Of a DNA stretch of 64,000 nt, positions 53,107 through 63,123 are shown piece after piece. Source of the DNA: Pseudomonas gregormendelii. Lineage in GTDB: Bacteria; Pseudomonadota; Gammaproteobacteria; Pseudomonadales; Pseudomonadaceae. The notes beneath the pieces were generated by a model that was not told where the DNA came from, did no database searches, and was given only the letters and a program-made list of their open reading frames with translations. Both the position numbers and the translations under genes were made by a program. Numbering within the stretch: the stretch's first letter is position 1; each line of letters begins with the position of its first letter. The stretch lies in contig NZ_JADEVO010000033.1 of assembly GCF_017114825.1 (NCBI RefSeq), positions 1 to 64,000 on the forward strand. Reading direction: 5' to 3'.

Positions 53107-53901
53107 ATGGCCTTGCTACAGCTGGAGCGTATCAGCGCACAGTACCCCGGCAGCCCCGAACCGGTACTGGCGGATATTTCCCTGAGCCTGGGGCCTCAGC
53201 AATTGCTGGTGGCGCTCGGCCCGTCGGGCAGTGGCAAGACCTCACTGCTGAACCTGATTGCCGGTTTCGTCGAGCCCAGCGCCGGGCGCATCACCCTCGA
53301 CGGCGTGCCCGTCAAGGGACCGAGCGCCGAACGCGGCGTAGTGTTTCAGGACGACGCCCTGCTGCCTTGGCAGGACGTGCTGGCTAACGTCGGCTTCGGC
53401 CTGGAACTGGCAGGCGTCTCGAAAGACAAGCGCGAAATCCGTGCGCGGGAAATGCTCACGCTGGTGGACCTGTCCGGTTTCGAACACCGGCGCATCTGGC
53501 AGCTTTCGGGCGGCCAGAAACAGCGTGTCGGCCTGGCCCGTGCGCTGGCGGCCGACCCTCGCGTACTGTTGATGGACGAACCGTTCGGCGCGCTCGATGC
53601 GTTCACCCGCGAACAGATGCAAGAGCTGCTGCTGCAAGTCTGGCAGCGCACCGCAAAACCGGTATTTCTGATTACCCACGACATCGAAGAGGCGGTGTTT
53701 CTTGCCACAGACCTGATTCTGCTGGCGCCAAATCCGGGGCAGATCGTCGAACGTCTGAGCCTGGACTTCGGTCAGCGTTACGCCGCCGGCGAGTCGGCAC
53801 GGGCGATCAAATCCGACCCACGTTTTATCGAAACCCGCGAACACGTGCTCGCCAAGGTGTTCTCCCAACGCAGCGCCGCACAACGGCAGGAGCGCGCATG
53901 A
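53107..53901 (+). CDS. tauB: Taurine ABC transporter, ATP-binding protein
   Basis: The 264-residue ATPase has Walker [13 protein letters not shown], the signature [15 protein letters not shown], Walker [13 protein letters not shown] and the His switch LITHDIEEA. It lies 16 bp after tauA and overlaps tauC by 4 bp. Confidence 0.95.
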   Translation: MALLQLERISAQYPGSPEPVLADISLSLGPQQLLVALGPSGSGKTSLLNLIAGFVEPSAGRITLDGVPVKGPSAERGVVFQDDALLPWQDVLANVGFGLELAGVSKDKREIRAREMLTLVDLSGFEHRRIWQLSGGQKQRVGLARALAADPRVLLMDEPFGALDAFTREQMQELLLQVWQRTAKPVFLITHDIEEAVFLATDLILLAPNPGQIVERLSLDFGQRYAAGESARAIKSDPRFIETREHVLAKVFSQRSAAQRQERA

Positions 53902-54731
53902 GCAGCTACGAAATTCCTGCCGTTAGGGTAAAAACCGCTTCGACGGTGATTCCCGTACGGCGCAGCTTGAGCACGCGCTGGATCAGCGTCCTGACACTGG
54001 TCGCACTGGTAGCGCTTTGGTGGGCTGTGACGGCAACCGGCATGATCGAGCCGCTGTTCTTGCCACCACCGTCGGCCGTCCTGCAGAAGGGCTGGTTGCT
54101 GGTAACCACCGGCTACATGGACTCGACGTTGTGGCAGCATTTGGGCGCGAGCCTCAGCCGTATCGGCCTGGGCCTGGGCTTTGCCGTGCTGACCGCGGTT
54201 CCGGTGGGTATCGCCATCGGTCACAACCGCATCGCCCGTGGCATTCTCGATCCGCTGATCGAGTTTTACCGCCCTATCCCACCGCTGGCGTATCTGCCAC
54301 TGATCGTGATCTGGTGCGGCATCGGTGAGCTGTCCAAAGTCCTGCTGATCTACCTGGCGATCTTCGCCCCGATTGCCATTGCCACCGCCACCGGCGTGCG
54401 CACCGTCGATCCGGCCAAATTGCGTGCTGCACAGTCCCTGGGCGCTACCCGCGCGCAGCTGATTCGCCATGTGATTCTGCCGAGCGCGTTGCCGGACATC
54501 CTGACCGGCGTGCGCATTGGCCTGGGGGTTGGCTGGTCGACGCTGGTCGCCGCCGAACTGATCGCCGCCACCAGTGGTTTGGGCTTCATGGTGCAGTCGG
54601 CCGCGCAGTTCCTGGTCACTGACGTGGTGGTACTCGGGATCCTGGTCATCGCGCTCATCGCTTTCGCCATGGAAATGGGCCTGCGCGCCCTGCAACGCAA
54701 GCTGGTGCCGTGGCACGGCCAGGCCCACTGA
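53898..54731 (+). CDS. tauC: Taurine ABC transporter, permease
   Basis: The 277-residue inner-membrane protein has about six membrane segments, a first one near residues 32-52, and the EAA-type loop [20 protein letters not shown]. It overlaps tauB (ATGA) and is followed by tauD after 89 bp. Confidence 0.94.
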   Translation: MSSYEIPAVRVKTASTVIPVRRSLSTRWISVLTLVALVALWWAVTATGMIEPLFLPPPSAVLQKGWLLVTTGYMDSTLWQHLGASLSRIGLGLGFAVLTAVPVGIAIGHNRIARGILDPLIEFYRPIPPLAYLPLIVIWCGIGELSKVLLIYLAIFAPIAIATATGVRTVDPAKLRAAQSLGATRAQLIRHVILPSALPDILTGVRIGLGVGWSTLVAAELIAATSGLGFMVQSAAQFLVTDVVVLGILVIALIAFAMEMGLRALQRKLVPWHGQAH

Positions 54732-54820
54732 AAAACTTGAACGCCCCTTATTAGACCCAGCCCGCAGGTGCCGTGTCGTTCACCAAACATAGACGACACT
54801 CAGAACTGAAGAGAATCACG

Positions 54821-55663
54821 ATGAGTAACCTGACGATAGTCCCTTTAAGCTCGGCCCTCGGCGCGCAGATCAGCGGTGTCGACGTGAGCCAGCCACTGAC
54901 TCCGGAACAACGCGACGCTATCGAGCAGGCATTGCTCAAGCACCAGGTGCTGTTCTTCCGCGACCAACCGATCACGCCACAACAACAGGCACGATTCGCC
55001 GCGTATTTCGGCGACCTGCACATTCATCCGATCTACCCCAATGTGCCGGAACAACCCGAAGTGCTGATCCTCGACACCGCCGTCACCGACGTGCGCGACA
55101 ACGCTATCTGGCATACCGACGTGACCTTCCTGCCCACCCCGGCAATGGGCGCGGTGCTCAGTGCCAAGCTGCTGCCCGAGTTTGGCGGCGACACCTTGTG
55201 GGCCAGTGGTATTGCAGCCTACGAGGCGCTGTCCGCCCCCATGAAATCCATGCTCGAAGGGCTGACAGCCACTCACGACTTCACCCGGTCATTCCCGGTG
55301 GAGCGCTATGGCAACACCCCTGACGCGTTCGCCCAATGGGAAGAGGCCCGACGCAAGAACCCGCCGTTATCGCACCCGGTGGTTCGCACGCACCCGGCGA
55401 GCGGGCGTCGGTCACTGTTCGTCAACGAGGGCTTCACCTCGAAGATCAACGAGCTGTCAGACACCGAGAGCGAGGCGGTGCTGAAACTGCTGTTCGCCCA
55501 TGCCACTCGCCCGGAGTTCACCATTCGCTGGCGGTGGCAGAAGGACGACGTGGCGTTCTGGGATAACCGCGTGACGCAGCATTACGCCGTGGACGACTAT
55601 CGGCCGGCGCGGCGGGTGATGCAGCGGGCTACGGTGTTGGGGGATGTTCCGTTCTTTCGGTAG
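54821..55663 (+). CDS. tauD: Taurine dioxygenase
   Basis: The 280-residue alpha-ketoglutarate-dependent dioxygenase oxidises taurine to sulfite and aminoacetaldehyde. The iron ligands are H98-x-D100 (WHTDVTF) and H254 (TQHYAVDDY), with the arginine in RRVMQR for alpha-ketoglutarate. I use the ATG at 54821 ([14 protein letters not shown]), 16 codons into the longer frame. It completes tauABCD, supplying sulfur when sulfate is scarce. Confidence 0.95.
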   Translation: MSNLTIVPLSSALGAQISGVDVSQPLTPEQRDAIEQALLKHQVLFFRDQPITPQQQARFAAYFGDLHIHPIYPNVPEQPEVLILDTAVTDVRDNAIWHTDVTFLPTPAMGAVLSAKLLPEFGGDTLWASGIAAYEALSAPMKSMLEGLTATHDFTRSFPVERYGNTPDAFAQWEEARRKNPPLSHPVVRTHPASGRRSLFVNEGFTSKINELSDTESEAVLKLLFAHATRPEFTIRWRWQKDDVAFWDNRVTQHYAVDDYRPARRVMQRATVLGDVPFFR

Positions 55664-55694
55664 TTGCCCAGTTTTTGTCGCGAATTTGATGGAC

Positions 55695-55773
55695 CCTTCG
55701 CGGGCAAGCCCGCTCCCACAGGAATCCGTGCCATGCACAAAACTCACTGTGGGAGCGGGCTTGCTCGCGAAGG
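55695..55773. repeat. REP pair (BIME) after tauD
   Basis: CCTTCGCGGGCAAGCCCGCT at the left and AGCGGGCTTGCTCGCGAAGG at the right form an inverted pair with one mismatch, about 30 bases apart at their centre. It separates tauD from the convergent aldo/keto reductase. Confidence 0.88.
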
Positions 55774-55810
55774 CGATCTAACAGGCGCCAGATAACCTGA
55801 CGCCTGACGC

Positions 55811-56848
55811 TTACTCAGCCGTCGAAGGCTTCTCCCAAAGATTGATCCCGCCTTCCTGGGCAAAGCGGTCGATCTCCGCCAACTCTTCAGCACTGAAGCT
55901 CAGATTCTTCAACGCACCGACGTTTTCGATAATCTGCTCAGGCCGGCTTGCACCGATCAGCGCCGAGGTCACCCGCGAGTCACGCAGTGTCCAGGCCAGT
56001 GCCAACTGCGCGAGGCTCTGGCCGCGACGCTTGGCAATCTCGTTCAGCGCGCGCACATGAGCGATGTTGGCTTCAGACAAATGCGAGGCCTGCAGCGAGC
56101 CACCCCCCGGACGATTCACCCGCGCATCCGCCGGCACGCCGTTGAGGTACTTGTCAGTCAGCAAACCCTGGGCCAGAGGCGTGAAGGCGATCACGCCAGC
56201 GCCGAGCTCATCGGTGACATCCAGCAGGTCCTTTTCAACCCAGCGATTGAGCAAGTTATAAGCCGGTTGATGGATCAGCAGCGGCACTTTCCATTCTTTC
56301 AACAGTTCGGCCATTTCGCGGGTTTTAACCCCGGAATACGACGAGATCCCGATGTACAGGGCCTTGCCTTGCTGCACCGCTGTTGCCAGTGCGCTGGCAG
56401 TTTCTTCCAGTGGCGTGTCCGGGTCGAAACGGTGCGAGTAGAAGATATCAACGTAGTCCAGGCCCAGGCGCTGCAAGCTCTGATCAAGACTGGCCAGCAC
56501 ATACTTGCGCGACCCGCCGCCCTGGCCATAGGGGCCGGGCCACATGTCCCAGCCGGCCTTGCTCGAGATGATCAGTTCGTCGCGGTACTGCTTGAAATCT
56601 TCACGCAGCAAACGACCGAAGTTGATCTCGGCACTGCCGTAGGGCGGGCCATAGTTGTTGGCCAGGTCGAAGTGGTTGATGCCCAGGTCGAACGCGGTGC
56701 GCAGCAACGAGCGCTGGGTGTCGATCGGCGTGCTGTCGCCGAAGTTGTGCCACAGGCCCAGCGACAACGCCGGTAGCACCAGCCCGCTGCGGCCTACGCG
56801 GCGGTATGGGATAGAGTCGTAGCGATTTTCAGCAGCGGTATAGATCAT
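55811..56848 (-). CDS. Aldo/keto reductase (YghZ / L-glyceraldehyde 3-phosphate reductase type)
   Basis: The 345-residue NADPH-dependent reductase has the AKR residues in FDLANNYGPPYGSAE (Asp and Tyr), ISSKAGWDMWPGPYG (Lys) and IFYSHRFDPDTPLEET (His). The WPGPYGQGGSRKY-like block places it in the YghZ/Gpr branch, often called L-glyceraldehyde 3-phosphate reductase. I use the ATG at 56846-56848 (MIYTAAENRYDS), preceded by GAGAGGA. It is a single gene. Confidence 0.9.
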   Translation of the reverse strand: MIYTAAENRYDSIPYRRVGRSGLVLPALSLGLWHNFGDSTPIDTQRSLLRTAFDLGINHFDLANNYGPPYGSAEINFGRLLREDFKQYRDELIISSKAGWDMWPGPYGQGGGSRKYVLASLDQSLQRLGLDYVDIFYSHRFDPDTPLEETASALATAVQQGKALYIGISSYSGVKTREMAELLKEWKVPLLIHQPAYNLLNRWVEKDLLDVTDELGAGVIAFTPLAQGLLTDKYLNGVPADARVNRPGGGSLQASHLSEANIAHVRALNEIAKRRGQSLAQLALAWTLRDSRVTSALIGASRPEQIIENVGALKNLSFSAEELAEIDRFAQEGGINLWEKPSTAE

Positions 56849-56869
56849 CGAATCCTCTCTCGTTGATTT

Positions 56870-56897
56870 CTGTGGGAGCAAAGCTTGCTCCCGATGA
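56870..56897. repeat. Short REP palindrome upstream of the aldo/keto reductase
   Basis: TGTGGGAGCAAAGCTTGCTC followed by CCGATGAC is one compact REP-like unit; GGGAGCAA and TTGCTCCC pair. Confidence 0.7.
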
Positions 56898-56915
56898 CGC
56901 CCTCACCTTTCCTGA

Positions 56916-58910
56916 TCAACGTACCAAATGCAGGAACTGCATGTGCCGCTCGTACTGATCGAGGATGTCGTTGATGATCTGCTCCTTGGTGTAGCCGACC
57001 AGATCATAGTCCTGACTGCCCTCGGCCAAATGCACTTCAGCCCGGTAATAACGGCGATTGTTGAGCTGCTTGGAGCCCATGCCTCCGCGGGCAAACGACG
57101 GCGTGAAGTACCCGCGCATCTGCACTTGATAGATGAACGGATGCTCCTCGCCATGTCCGATTTCCAGGCTGACGTTGTCGTTGGCCGGGTCGGGTTGAGT
57201 GACCACGCTCAAGCCCTTCTCGACGAACACGGCCGTCACTTCTTCAATCGCCGGGCGCACCGTCGTATCAAGGAAGCGATAGACTTCGTCACGCGACGGG
57301 AAATGCACGGCCTGAGTCAAGCGTTGACGCCATCCGCCACGCCGCGAGCCGGATACCGGCGCCAGGGAATGCAGCTGCGCAATCTGCTTCTGCGACTCCA
57401 GGTAAAACGCCTTGTGCAGGCCCCACATCATCAGCAGCAAGATCATCGAGAACGGCAGCGAGGTCAGCACCACCGCTGATTTCAACGCATCGATGCTGCC
57501 CGAAAACAGCAGCGCACTGGTGACCAGCGCAGTCATAGCGCCCCAGAACACCCGCAGCCATTTCGGGCCATCCTCATCGGGATTGCCACCCTTGGCCGAC
57601 AGCGTCGACAGCACCACCGTGCCCGAGTCGGCAGAGGTGACGAAGAACACGAAGCTGATGAACACGGTGACCGCGATCACCGTCTTGCTCCACGGATAGG
57701 TTTCCAGGAGCAGGTACAACGTCATCGACGGGTTGTCGATGGCGGACATGCCCAGTGCACTCATGCCGTGATTGAGCACCTGATCGATCGCGCTGTTACC
57801 GAAGATCGACATCCACGCCAGGGTGAAGCCCAGCGGGATCAGCAATACGCCAAAGACGAACTCGCGGATGGTCCGGCCACGGGAAATCCGTGCGATGAAC
57901 AGCCCCACGAACGGCGACCATGCGATCCACCAGGCCCAGTAGAACACCGTCCAGCCACCCAGCCAGTCGCTCGGTTTGTCGTAGGCGTAGAGGTCGAAGC
58001 TCTTCATCGGCAAGGCGCCGAGATAATCGCCGATGTTCTGGATCAAAGTATTGAGCAAGTGCTGGGTAGGACCGGCGAACAACACAAACAGCAGCAGCGC
58101 GCAGGCCAGCAACATGTTGATATCGGACATCACCCGCACGCCTTTGTCGACGCCGGACACCGCAACGATGATTGCCGCGCCCATCATCAGGGTGATCAAG
58201 CCGACCTGAATCCACTGGGTATGGGCGATACCGAACAGGTAGTCGAGGCCGGAGTTGAGGTGCAACACTCCAAAACCCATGTCGGCACCCAGGCCGAACA
58301 CCGTGGCGATGATGCCAAAGCCATCCACCGCGTAGCCAATCGGGCCGTTGATGCGTTTGCCAATCAGCGGGTACAGCGCCGAACGCAAGGCCAGCGGCAG
58401 GTTATGCCGGTAGGCGAAGTAAGCCAGCGCCATGCCCACGAACGCGAATACGCCCCAACCGTGCAGGCCCCAGTGCAGAAACAGAATCTGCATTGCCTGG
58501 CGTGCGGCATCCGCCGTGCCCGCTTCCCCTTGAGGCGGTTGCGCCAGGTGGGTCAGCGGTTCGGACACGCAAAAGAAGAACAGTGTGATGCTGATCCCGG
58601 CGGCGAACAGCATGCCGGCCCAGGACAGGTAACTGAATTCGGGTTCGTCGTGGTCGGCACCGAGCTTGATCTTGCCGTAGCCGGACAAGGCGGTGACCAC
58701 CACGAAGACCAGATACAGGGTCATCGCGAGCATGTAATACCAGCCGACCGTGTTGGCCGCCCAGTTTTGCGCTTCCAGAAGCCAGGCACCGGCCTGTTCA
58801 GGCATGGCGATGACGACAATGCCAAACAGCAGGATAAACGTCGCCGAGAAGTAGAACACCGGCGGATTCATGCGGACCTGGCCGCTTGGAGGGAGAGACG
58901 ATGCACTCAT
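56916..58910 (-). CDS. betT: BCCT-family choline transporter BetT
   Basis: The 664-residue inner-membrane protein has 12 membrane segments and the BCCT signature WAWWIAWSPFVGLFIARISRG-like block near residue 320. A long C-terminal cytoplasmic domain (about residues 510-664) is characteristic of osmotically regulated BetT proteins. It should import choline for glycine betaine synthesis. No betAB or betI gene is in the window, but a BetI-like palindrome lies upstream at 59004-59029. The start is an ATG at the end of the longer frame with normal N-terminus. Confidence 0.9.
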   Translation of the reverse strand: MSASSLPPSGQVRMNPPVFYFSATFILLFGIVVIAMPEQAGAWLLEAQNWAANTVGWYYMLAMTLYLVFVVVTALSGYGKIKLGADHDEPEFSYLSWAGMLFAAGISITLFFFCVSEPLTHLAQPPQGEAGTADAARQAMQILFLHWGLHGWGVFAFVGMALAYFAYRHNLPLALRSALYPLIGKRINGPIGYAVDGFGIIATVFGLGADMGFGVLHLNSGLDYLFGIAHTQWIQVGLITLMMGAAIIVAVSGVDKGVRVMSDINMLLACALLLFVLFAGPTQHLLNTLIQNIGDYLGALPMKSFDLYAYDKPSDWLGGWTVFYWAWWIAWSPFVGLFIARISRGRTIREFVFGVLLIPLGFTLAWMSIFGNSAIDQVLNHGMSALGMSAIDNPSMTLYLLLETYPWSKTVIAVTVFISFVFFVTSADSGTVVLSTLSAKGGNPDEDGPKWLRVFWGAMTALVTSALLFSGSIDALKSAVVLTSLPFSMILLLMMWGLHKAFYLESQKQIAQLHSLAPVSGSRRGGWRQRLTQAVHFPSRDEVYRFLDTTVRPAIEEVTAVFVEKGLSVVTQPDPANDNVSLEIGHGEEHPFIYQVQMRGYFTPSFARGGMGSKQLNNRRYYRAEVHLAEGSQDYDLVGYTKEQIINDILDQYERHMQFLHLVR

Positions 58911-59003
58911 GAAGTGTGCACCTCAACGGTTGCGGATGTGGCTGTAAAAATCGGACTCAGCAAAGGCAAGCCTCCTGTTGTGAGCGGGCAGCGAACCAAG
59001 GTT

Positions 59004-59029
59004 TTAACTTGAATGAACGTTCAAGTTAA
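59004..59029. promoter_or_regulatory. Probable BetI operator upstream of betT
   Basis: Perfect 10-bp arms TTAACTTGAA and TTCAAGTTAA flank TGAACG, so the core reads TTGAATGAACGTTCAA, as expected for the TetR-type repressor BetI. It lies about 95 bp upstream of the betT ATG. Choline-responsive repression is the inference. Confidence 0.65.
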
Positions 59030-59173
59030 CCATGGATAGGGCGCTAAGGACTAATCGCAAGGCTCGGCGGTACTGTTTGTACGCTAGCTCAAGGAAGGGT
59101 ATGAGGTGGGATTTGATGAATTGGTTCAGTGCGCAGTTGGCTGAATGCCATTATGCAGGCAGGACCTTAAATC

Positions 59174-59270
59174 AATCGCGAGCAAGCTTTGCTCCCACAA
59201 GGTTTTGCAAAGGCCACAAAAAAGCGGCCTGCAACTCAAGACCTGTGGGAGCAAAGCTTGCTCGCGATGA
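59174..59270. repeat. REP pair (BIME) after epsC
   Basis: CAATCGCGAGCAAGCTTTGC (from 59173) and GCAAAGCTTGCTCGCGATGA (to 59270) are inverted partners, with AAGGCC/GGCCT pairing between them. Confidence 0.88.
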
Positions 59271-59300
59271 CTTTGGATCAGACACACAAGATGCCGGAAC

Positions 59301-60227
59301 TTACTTCTGCGTCCCATCGTCGTGCTGCAGATTCGCCTGCGTCAGGTTGCACCCCGCCGGCACACTGCGTGTCAGCCAGACATTGCCGCCAATGGTCGAG
59401 CCCTTGCCAATGGTAATCCGACCCAGGATCGTCGCACCGGCATAGATCACCACGTCATCCTCGACAATCGGATGCCGGGCGTGGCCCTTCTGCAACTGCC
59501 CGTCCTCATCCGCCGGAAACCTTTTGGCGCCCAGCGTCACCGCCTGATAAATCCGCACGCGCTCGCCAATGATGGCCGTCTCGCCAATCACCACGCCCGT
59601 CCCGTGATCAATAAAGAAACTGCGGCCAATCTGCGCCCCGGGGTGAATATCGATGCCGGTGGCCGAGTGCGCGATTTCCGCGCTGATCCGCGCCAGCAAG
59701 GGCAAGCCGGCGCGATACAAATGGTGCGCCAGGCGATGGTGAATCACCGCCAGGATGCCGGGATAGCACAGCAGCACTTCATCGACACTGCGTGCCGCCG
59801 GGTCGCCGTGATAAGCCGCCAGTACGTCGGTGTCCAGCAAACTGCGCAGGCCCGGCAAGGCGAGTGCGAAATCCTGGATGATCTGAATCGTCCGCGCCTC
59901 GACCTCGGTATCGGCCTGCGCACTGTGGCGCGCGGCGTAACGCAGTTCGAGGCGTGCCTGGGCAAGCAACGCGTTGAGGGCGACATCCAGGGTGTGGCCG
60001 ACGTAGAAGTCTTCGCTCTCCTCGCGCAGGTCCACAGGGCCAAGGCGCATCGGGAACAATGCGCCACACAGCGCTTCAAGAATTTCCGCCATGGCCGCCC
60101 GGGAAGGTAATTCCCTACCGCCCTGCTCTCCGCTGACACGGCCATTCTGGGTGCGCCACTGATCACGCGCTGTACGCAGTTGGCTGACGATGGTCTGCAA
60201 CTGCCAATGGCTGGAACGCTCGCTCAC
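59301..60227 (-). CDS. epsC: Serine O-acetyltransferase EpsC
   Basis: The 308-residue enzyme makes O-acetylserine from serine and acetyl-CoA, the step before cysteine synthase. The C-terminal half is a left-handed beta helix with [20 protein letters not shown] and [11 protein letters not shown]; the catalytic His and Asp lie in these turns. It is of the EpsC type, longer than CysE. I use the GTG at 60225-60227 ([11 protein letters not shown]), with GAGAGGAG 8 bases upstream; the ATG at 60317 would run into the divergent promoter. It is divergent from dcyD. Confidence 0.92.
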   Translation of the reverse strand: MSERSSHWQLQTIVSQLRTARDQWRTQNGRVSGEQGGRELPSRAAMAEILEALCGALFPMRLGPVDLREESEDFYVGHTLDVALNALLAQARLELRYAARHSAQADTEVEARTIQIIQDFALALPGLRSLLDTDVLAAYHGDPAARSVDEVLLCYPGILAVIHHRLAHHLYRAGLPLLARISAEIAHSATGIDIHPGAQIGRSFFIDHGTGVVIGETAIIGERVRIYQAVTLGAKRFPADEDGQLQKGHARHPIVEDDVVIYAGATILGRITIGKGSTIGGNVWLTRSVPAGCNLTQANLQHDDGTQK

Positions 60228-60417
60228 GGTAAAGACTCCTCTCGGGCGGCCGGACTGTCTGGCCGCCTTGACGGCAATTACTTTACGGCAAGGTCTCAAA
60301 ATCGAATTAAGAACCAATAGTGCTGTACTCAGTACTTTCAGCTATAAGCGATTCACGGTTGCCCCCGGATTTGGGGCTGCCTATAGTCCTGACACCTTCC
60401 TCCGCCAGTACGGAACC

Positions 60418-61410
60418 ATGATCAAACAACAGCTCGCCCGTTTTGACCGCCTCGACCTGCTCGGCCATCCCACGCCCCTGGAAAAACTCGAACGCCTCTC
60501 GACCTGGCTGGGCCGCGATGTCTACGTCAAGCGCGACGACCTGACGCCACTGGCGATGGGCGGCAACAAGCTGCGCAAACTCGAGTACCTGGCAGCCGAC
60601 GCGTTGTCCCAGGGTGCCGATACCTTGATCACCGCCGGGGCGCTGCAATCCAATCACGTGCGGCAAACGGCAGCCCTGGCCGCCAAGCTGGGACTGGGTT
60701 GCGTCGCCCTGTTGGAAAATCCCCTGGGCACGGATGACAAAAATTACCTGGGCAATGGCAATCGCCTGCTACTGGACCTGTTCGACGCCAAGGTTGAATG
60801 GGTGGAAAACCTCGACGACGCCGACGGCCAACTGCAGGCCCTGGCAGATCGCCTGCGTAACAATGGCAAGAATCCTTATGTTGTGCCGATTGGCGGTTCG
60901 AATGCCCTGGGTGCACTGGGCTACGTGCGCGCCGGCCTCGAGTTGGCCGAGCAGATCAAGGACACCGGCCTGACCTTTGCCGCAGTGGTCCTTGCCTCCG
61001 GGAGCGCTGGGACCCATAGCGGTCTGGCCTTGGCTTTGAGCGAAGTACTGCCGGATTTGCCAGTGATCGGGGTGACCGTATCGCGCAACGATGAAGAGCA
61101 GCGACCCAAGGTGCAGGGGCTGGCCGAGCGCACGGCAGAGCTGATGGGTATGAGCCTGCCGCCAGCCTTCAAAGTGCAATTGTGGGACGAGTATTTCGGC
61201 CCGCGTTATGGCGAGCCCAACGCCGGGACCTTGTCGGCCGTGAAACTGCTGGCGAGTCAGGAAGGCTTGTTGCTGGACCCGGTGTACACCGGCAAGGCCA
61301 TGGCTGGCATGCTCGATGGGATTGGACGGCAGCGTTTTGATGAGGGACCGATCATTTTCCTGCACACGGGTGGGGCGCCGGCGTTGTTTGCTTACAAGGA
61401 TTTCCTTTGA
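60418..61410 (+). CDS. dcyD: D-cysteine desulfhydrase
   Basis: The 330-residue PLP enzyme breaks D-cysteine into pyruvate, ammonia and H2S. It belongs to the ACC-deaminase/DcyD branch, with the PLP lysine K51 in [27 protein letters not shown] and the [14 protein letters not shown] phosphate loop. The ATG at 60418 gives the usual N-terminus [14 protein letters not shown]; the long upstream extension of the frame lies over the epsC promoter. The cystine transporter genes follow on the same strand. Confidence 0.92.
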   Translation: MIKQQLARFDRLDLLGHPTPLEKLERLSTWLGRDVYVKRDDLTPLAMGGNKLRKLEYLAADALSQGADTLITAGALQSNHVRQTAALAAKLGLGCVALLENPLGTDDKNYLGNGNRLLLDLFDAKVEWVENLDDADGQLQALADRLRNNGKNPYVVPIGGSNALGALGYVRAGLELAEQIKDTGLTFAAVVLASGSAGTHSGLALALSEVLPDLPVIGVTVSRNDEEQRPKVQGLAERTAELMGMSLPPAFKVQLWDEYFGPRYGEPNAGTLSAVKLLASQEGLLLDPVYTGKAMAGMLDGIGRQRFDEGPIIFLHTGGAPALFAYKDFL

Positions 61411-61420
61411 CGGGTTGCAA

Positions 61421-61455
61421 GATCAAAAGATCGCAGCCTTCGGCAGCTCCTACAG
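61421..61455. repeat. Single REP element (GATCGCAGCC type) after dcyD
   Basis: GATCAAAAGATCGCAGCC followed by TTCGGCAGCTCCTACAG is one unit of the second REP type. The inner AAAGATC and the CAGCCTTCGGCAG part give only partial pairing. Confidence 0.7.
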
Positions 61456-61659
61456 TGGTATGCCGCTTATTCTTTGAGCGAATAACAGAATCGATATTTA
61501 TTATTTTATTATCTATCGCCGCCATCATATAGTCGCGCCGCAGGCGAATTTGTGGCAAAACACATATGCTGCTTCAGGGCAGCATCATGCAGTCGCTTCA
61601 ATCCCGAATTTGCCAACTTTCCTAAAGCGTCTTCCCATAAGAAACCACAGGGGCTTGTC

Positions 61660-62454
61660 ATGAATTTTTCCGTACTCCGTCGAAATCTGCTGGTAGGTTC
61701 GCTGGGCCTGGCGCTGAGCGCCGGCCTGATCGGCCAGGCCGTTGCCGGTGAGCAACTGCAAAAAATCAAGGACGCAGGCGTGATCAACGTCGGCCTGGAA
61801 GGCACCTACCCACCGTTCAGTTTCGTCGACGCCGACGGCAAACTGGCCGGCTTCGAAGTTGAATTCTCCGAAGCCCTGGCCAAAGAGCTGGGCGTGAAAG
61901 TGAAGCTGCAACCGACCAAATGGGACGGGATCCTCGCGGCGCTGGAATCCAAGCGCCTCGACGCCGTGGTCAACCAGGTAACCATTTCCGAAGAGCGCAA
62001 GAAGAAGTACGACTTCTCCGAACCGTACACGGTTTCCGGGATTCAGGCGCTGGTTCTGACCAAGAACAAGGACACCATCAAAACCGCCAACGACCTGGCT
62101 GGCAAGAAAGTCGGCGTGGGCCTGGGCACCAACTACGAACAGTGGGTAAAAGCCAACGTACCGGGCGCCGACGTGCGCACTTACGAAGATGATCCGACCA
62201 AGTTCCAGGACCTGCGAGTGGGTCGTATCGACGCCATCCTGATCGACCGCCTTGCAGCGCTGGAATACGCCAAAAAGGCCAAGGACACCACCGCCGCCGG
62301 CGAACCGTTCTCCCGTCAGGAAGCCGGTATCGCCCTGCGTAAAGGCGAACCTGAACTGCTGGCGGCCGTGAACAAGGCGATCGACAAGCTGCGTGCCGAC
62401 GGCACACTGACCAAGCTTTCGGAAAAATACTTCAACGCTGACGTCACTAAATAA
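61660..62454 (+). CDS. tcyJ: Cystine ABC transporter, substrate-binding protein
   Basis: The 264-residue protein has a signal peptide cleaved near GQAVAGEQL and the polar-amino-acid binding fold, with VGLEGTYPPFSFVDADGKLAG, ALESKRLDAVVNQVTISEER and VGVGLGTNYEQWVK. It matches the FliY/TcyJ cystine-binding type. I use the ATG at 61660 (MNFSVLRRNLLVGS), 36 codons into the longer frame. The stop overlaps the permease start (TAATG). The context with dcyD and epsC supports cystine as substrate. Confidence 0.9.
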   Translation: MNFSVLRRNLLVGSLGLALSAGLIGQAVAGEQLQKIKDAGVINVGLEGTYPPFSFVDADGKLAGFEVEFSEALAKELGVKVKLQPTKWDGILAALESKRLDAVVNQVTISEERKKKYDFSEPYTVSGIQALVLTKNKDTIKTANDLAGKKVGVGLGTNYEQWVKANVPGADVRTYEDDPTKFQDLRVGRIDAILIDRLAALEYAKKAKDTTAAGEPFSRQEAGIALRKGEPELLAAVNKAIDKLRADGTLTKLSEKYFNADVTK

Positions 62455-63119
62455 TGGAAGAGGCTTTCCAACTCGCGCTGGATTCCGCGCCTTTCCTGCT
62501 GAAGGGCGCGTACTACACGGTGATCTTGAGCCTGGGCGGCATGTTTTTCGGCCTGCTGATGGGCTTTGGCCTGGCCTTGATGCGCTTGTCGCGCTTCAAG
62601 CTGGTGAGCTGGATCGCCCGCATCTACGTGTCGTTCTTTCGCGGCACACCGTTGCTGGTGCAACTGTTCGTGATCTATTACGGCCTGCCGCAACTGGGTG
62701 TCGAACTTGATCCGTTGCCAGCGGCCCTGATTGGCTTCTCGCTGAACATGGCCGCCTACGCCTGCGAAATCCTGCGGGCTGCGATCAGCTCCATCGAACG
62801 CGGCCAATGGGAAGCCGCCGCGAGTATCGGCATGACCCGTGCGCAGACCTTGCGCCGGGCCATTCTGCCGCAAGCGATGCGCACGGCCCTGCCGCCACTG
62901 GGCAACAGCTTCATTTCGCTGGTCAAGGACACCGCCCTGGCAGCCACCATCCAGGTGCCGGAACTGTTCCGCCAGGCGCAGCTGATCACAGCTCGCACCT
63001 TCGAAATCTTCACCATGTATCTTGCCGCCGCACTGATCTACTGGATTCTGGCCACGGTGCTGTCGCACCTGCAGAACAAGTTGGAAGAGCGGGTCAATCG
63101 GCACGACCAGGAGTCCTGA
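62454..63119 (+). CDS. tcyL: Cystine ABC transporter, permease
   Basis: The 221-residue inner-membrane protein has about four to five membrane segments and the HAAA-family loop [26 protein letters not shown] block, here [39 protein letters not shown] is also typical. Its ATG overlaps the stop of the binding-protein gene. It is the TcyL/YecS type. Confidence 0.92.
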   Translation: MEEAFQLALDSAPFLLKGAYYTVILSLGGMFFGLLMGFGLALMRLSRFKLVSWIARIYVSFFRGTPLLVQLFVIYYGLPQLGVELDPLPAALIGFSLNMAAYACEILRAAISSIERGQWEAAASIGMTRAQTLRRAILPQAMRTALPPLGNSFISLVKDTALAATIQVPELFRQAQLITARTFEIFTMYLAAALIYWILATVLSHLQNKLEERVNRHDQES

Positions 63120-63123
63120 CCCA

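Larger units (their letters stand above)
58911..59300. other. Intergenic region between betT and epsC: operator plus REP pair
   Basis: This 390-bp stretch carries the betT promoter region with the palindrome at 59004-59029 and a REP pair at 59174-59270 next to the 3' end of epsC. I see no convincing coding frame in it. Confidence 0.6.

Noticed and set aside
59032-59445. 137-residue plus-strand ORF upstream of epsC's 3' end
   Set aside because: It crosses the REP pair and the epsC C-terminus; no ribosome binding site and no protein-like composition.
60190-60417. Extended N-terminus of the D-cysteine desulfhydrase frame
   Set aside because: The added 76 residues cross the epsC start and promoter and do not look like protein; the ATG at 60418 gives the known N-terminus.
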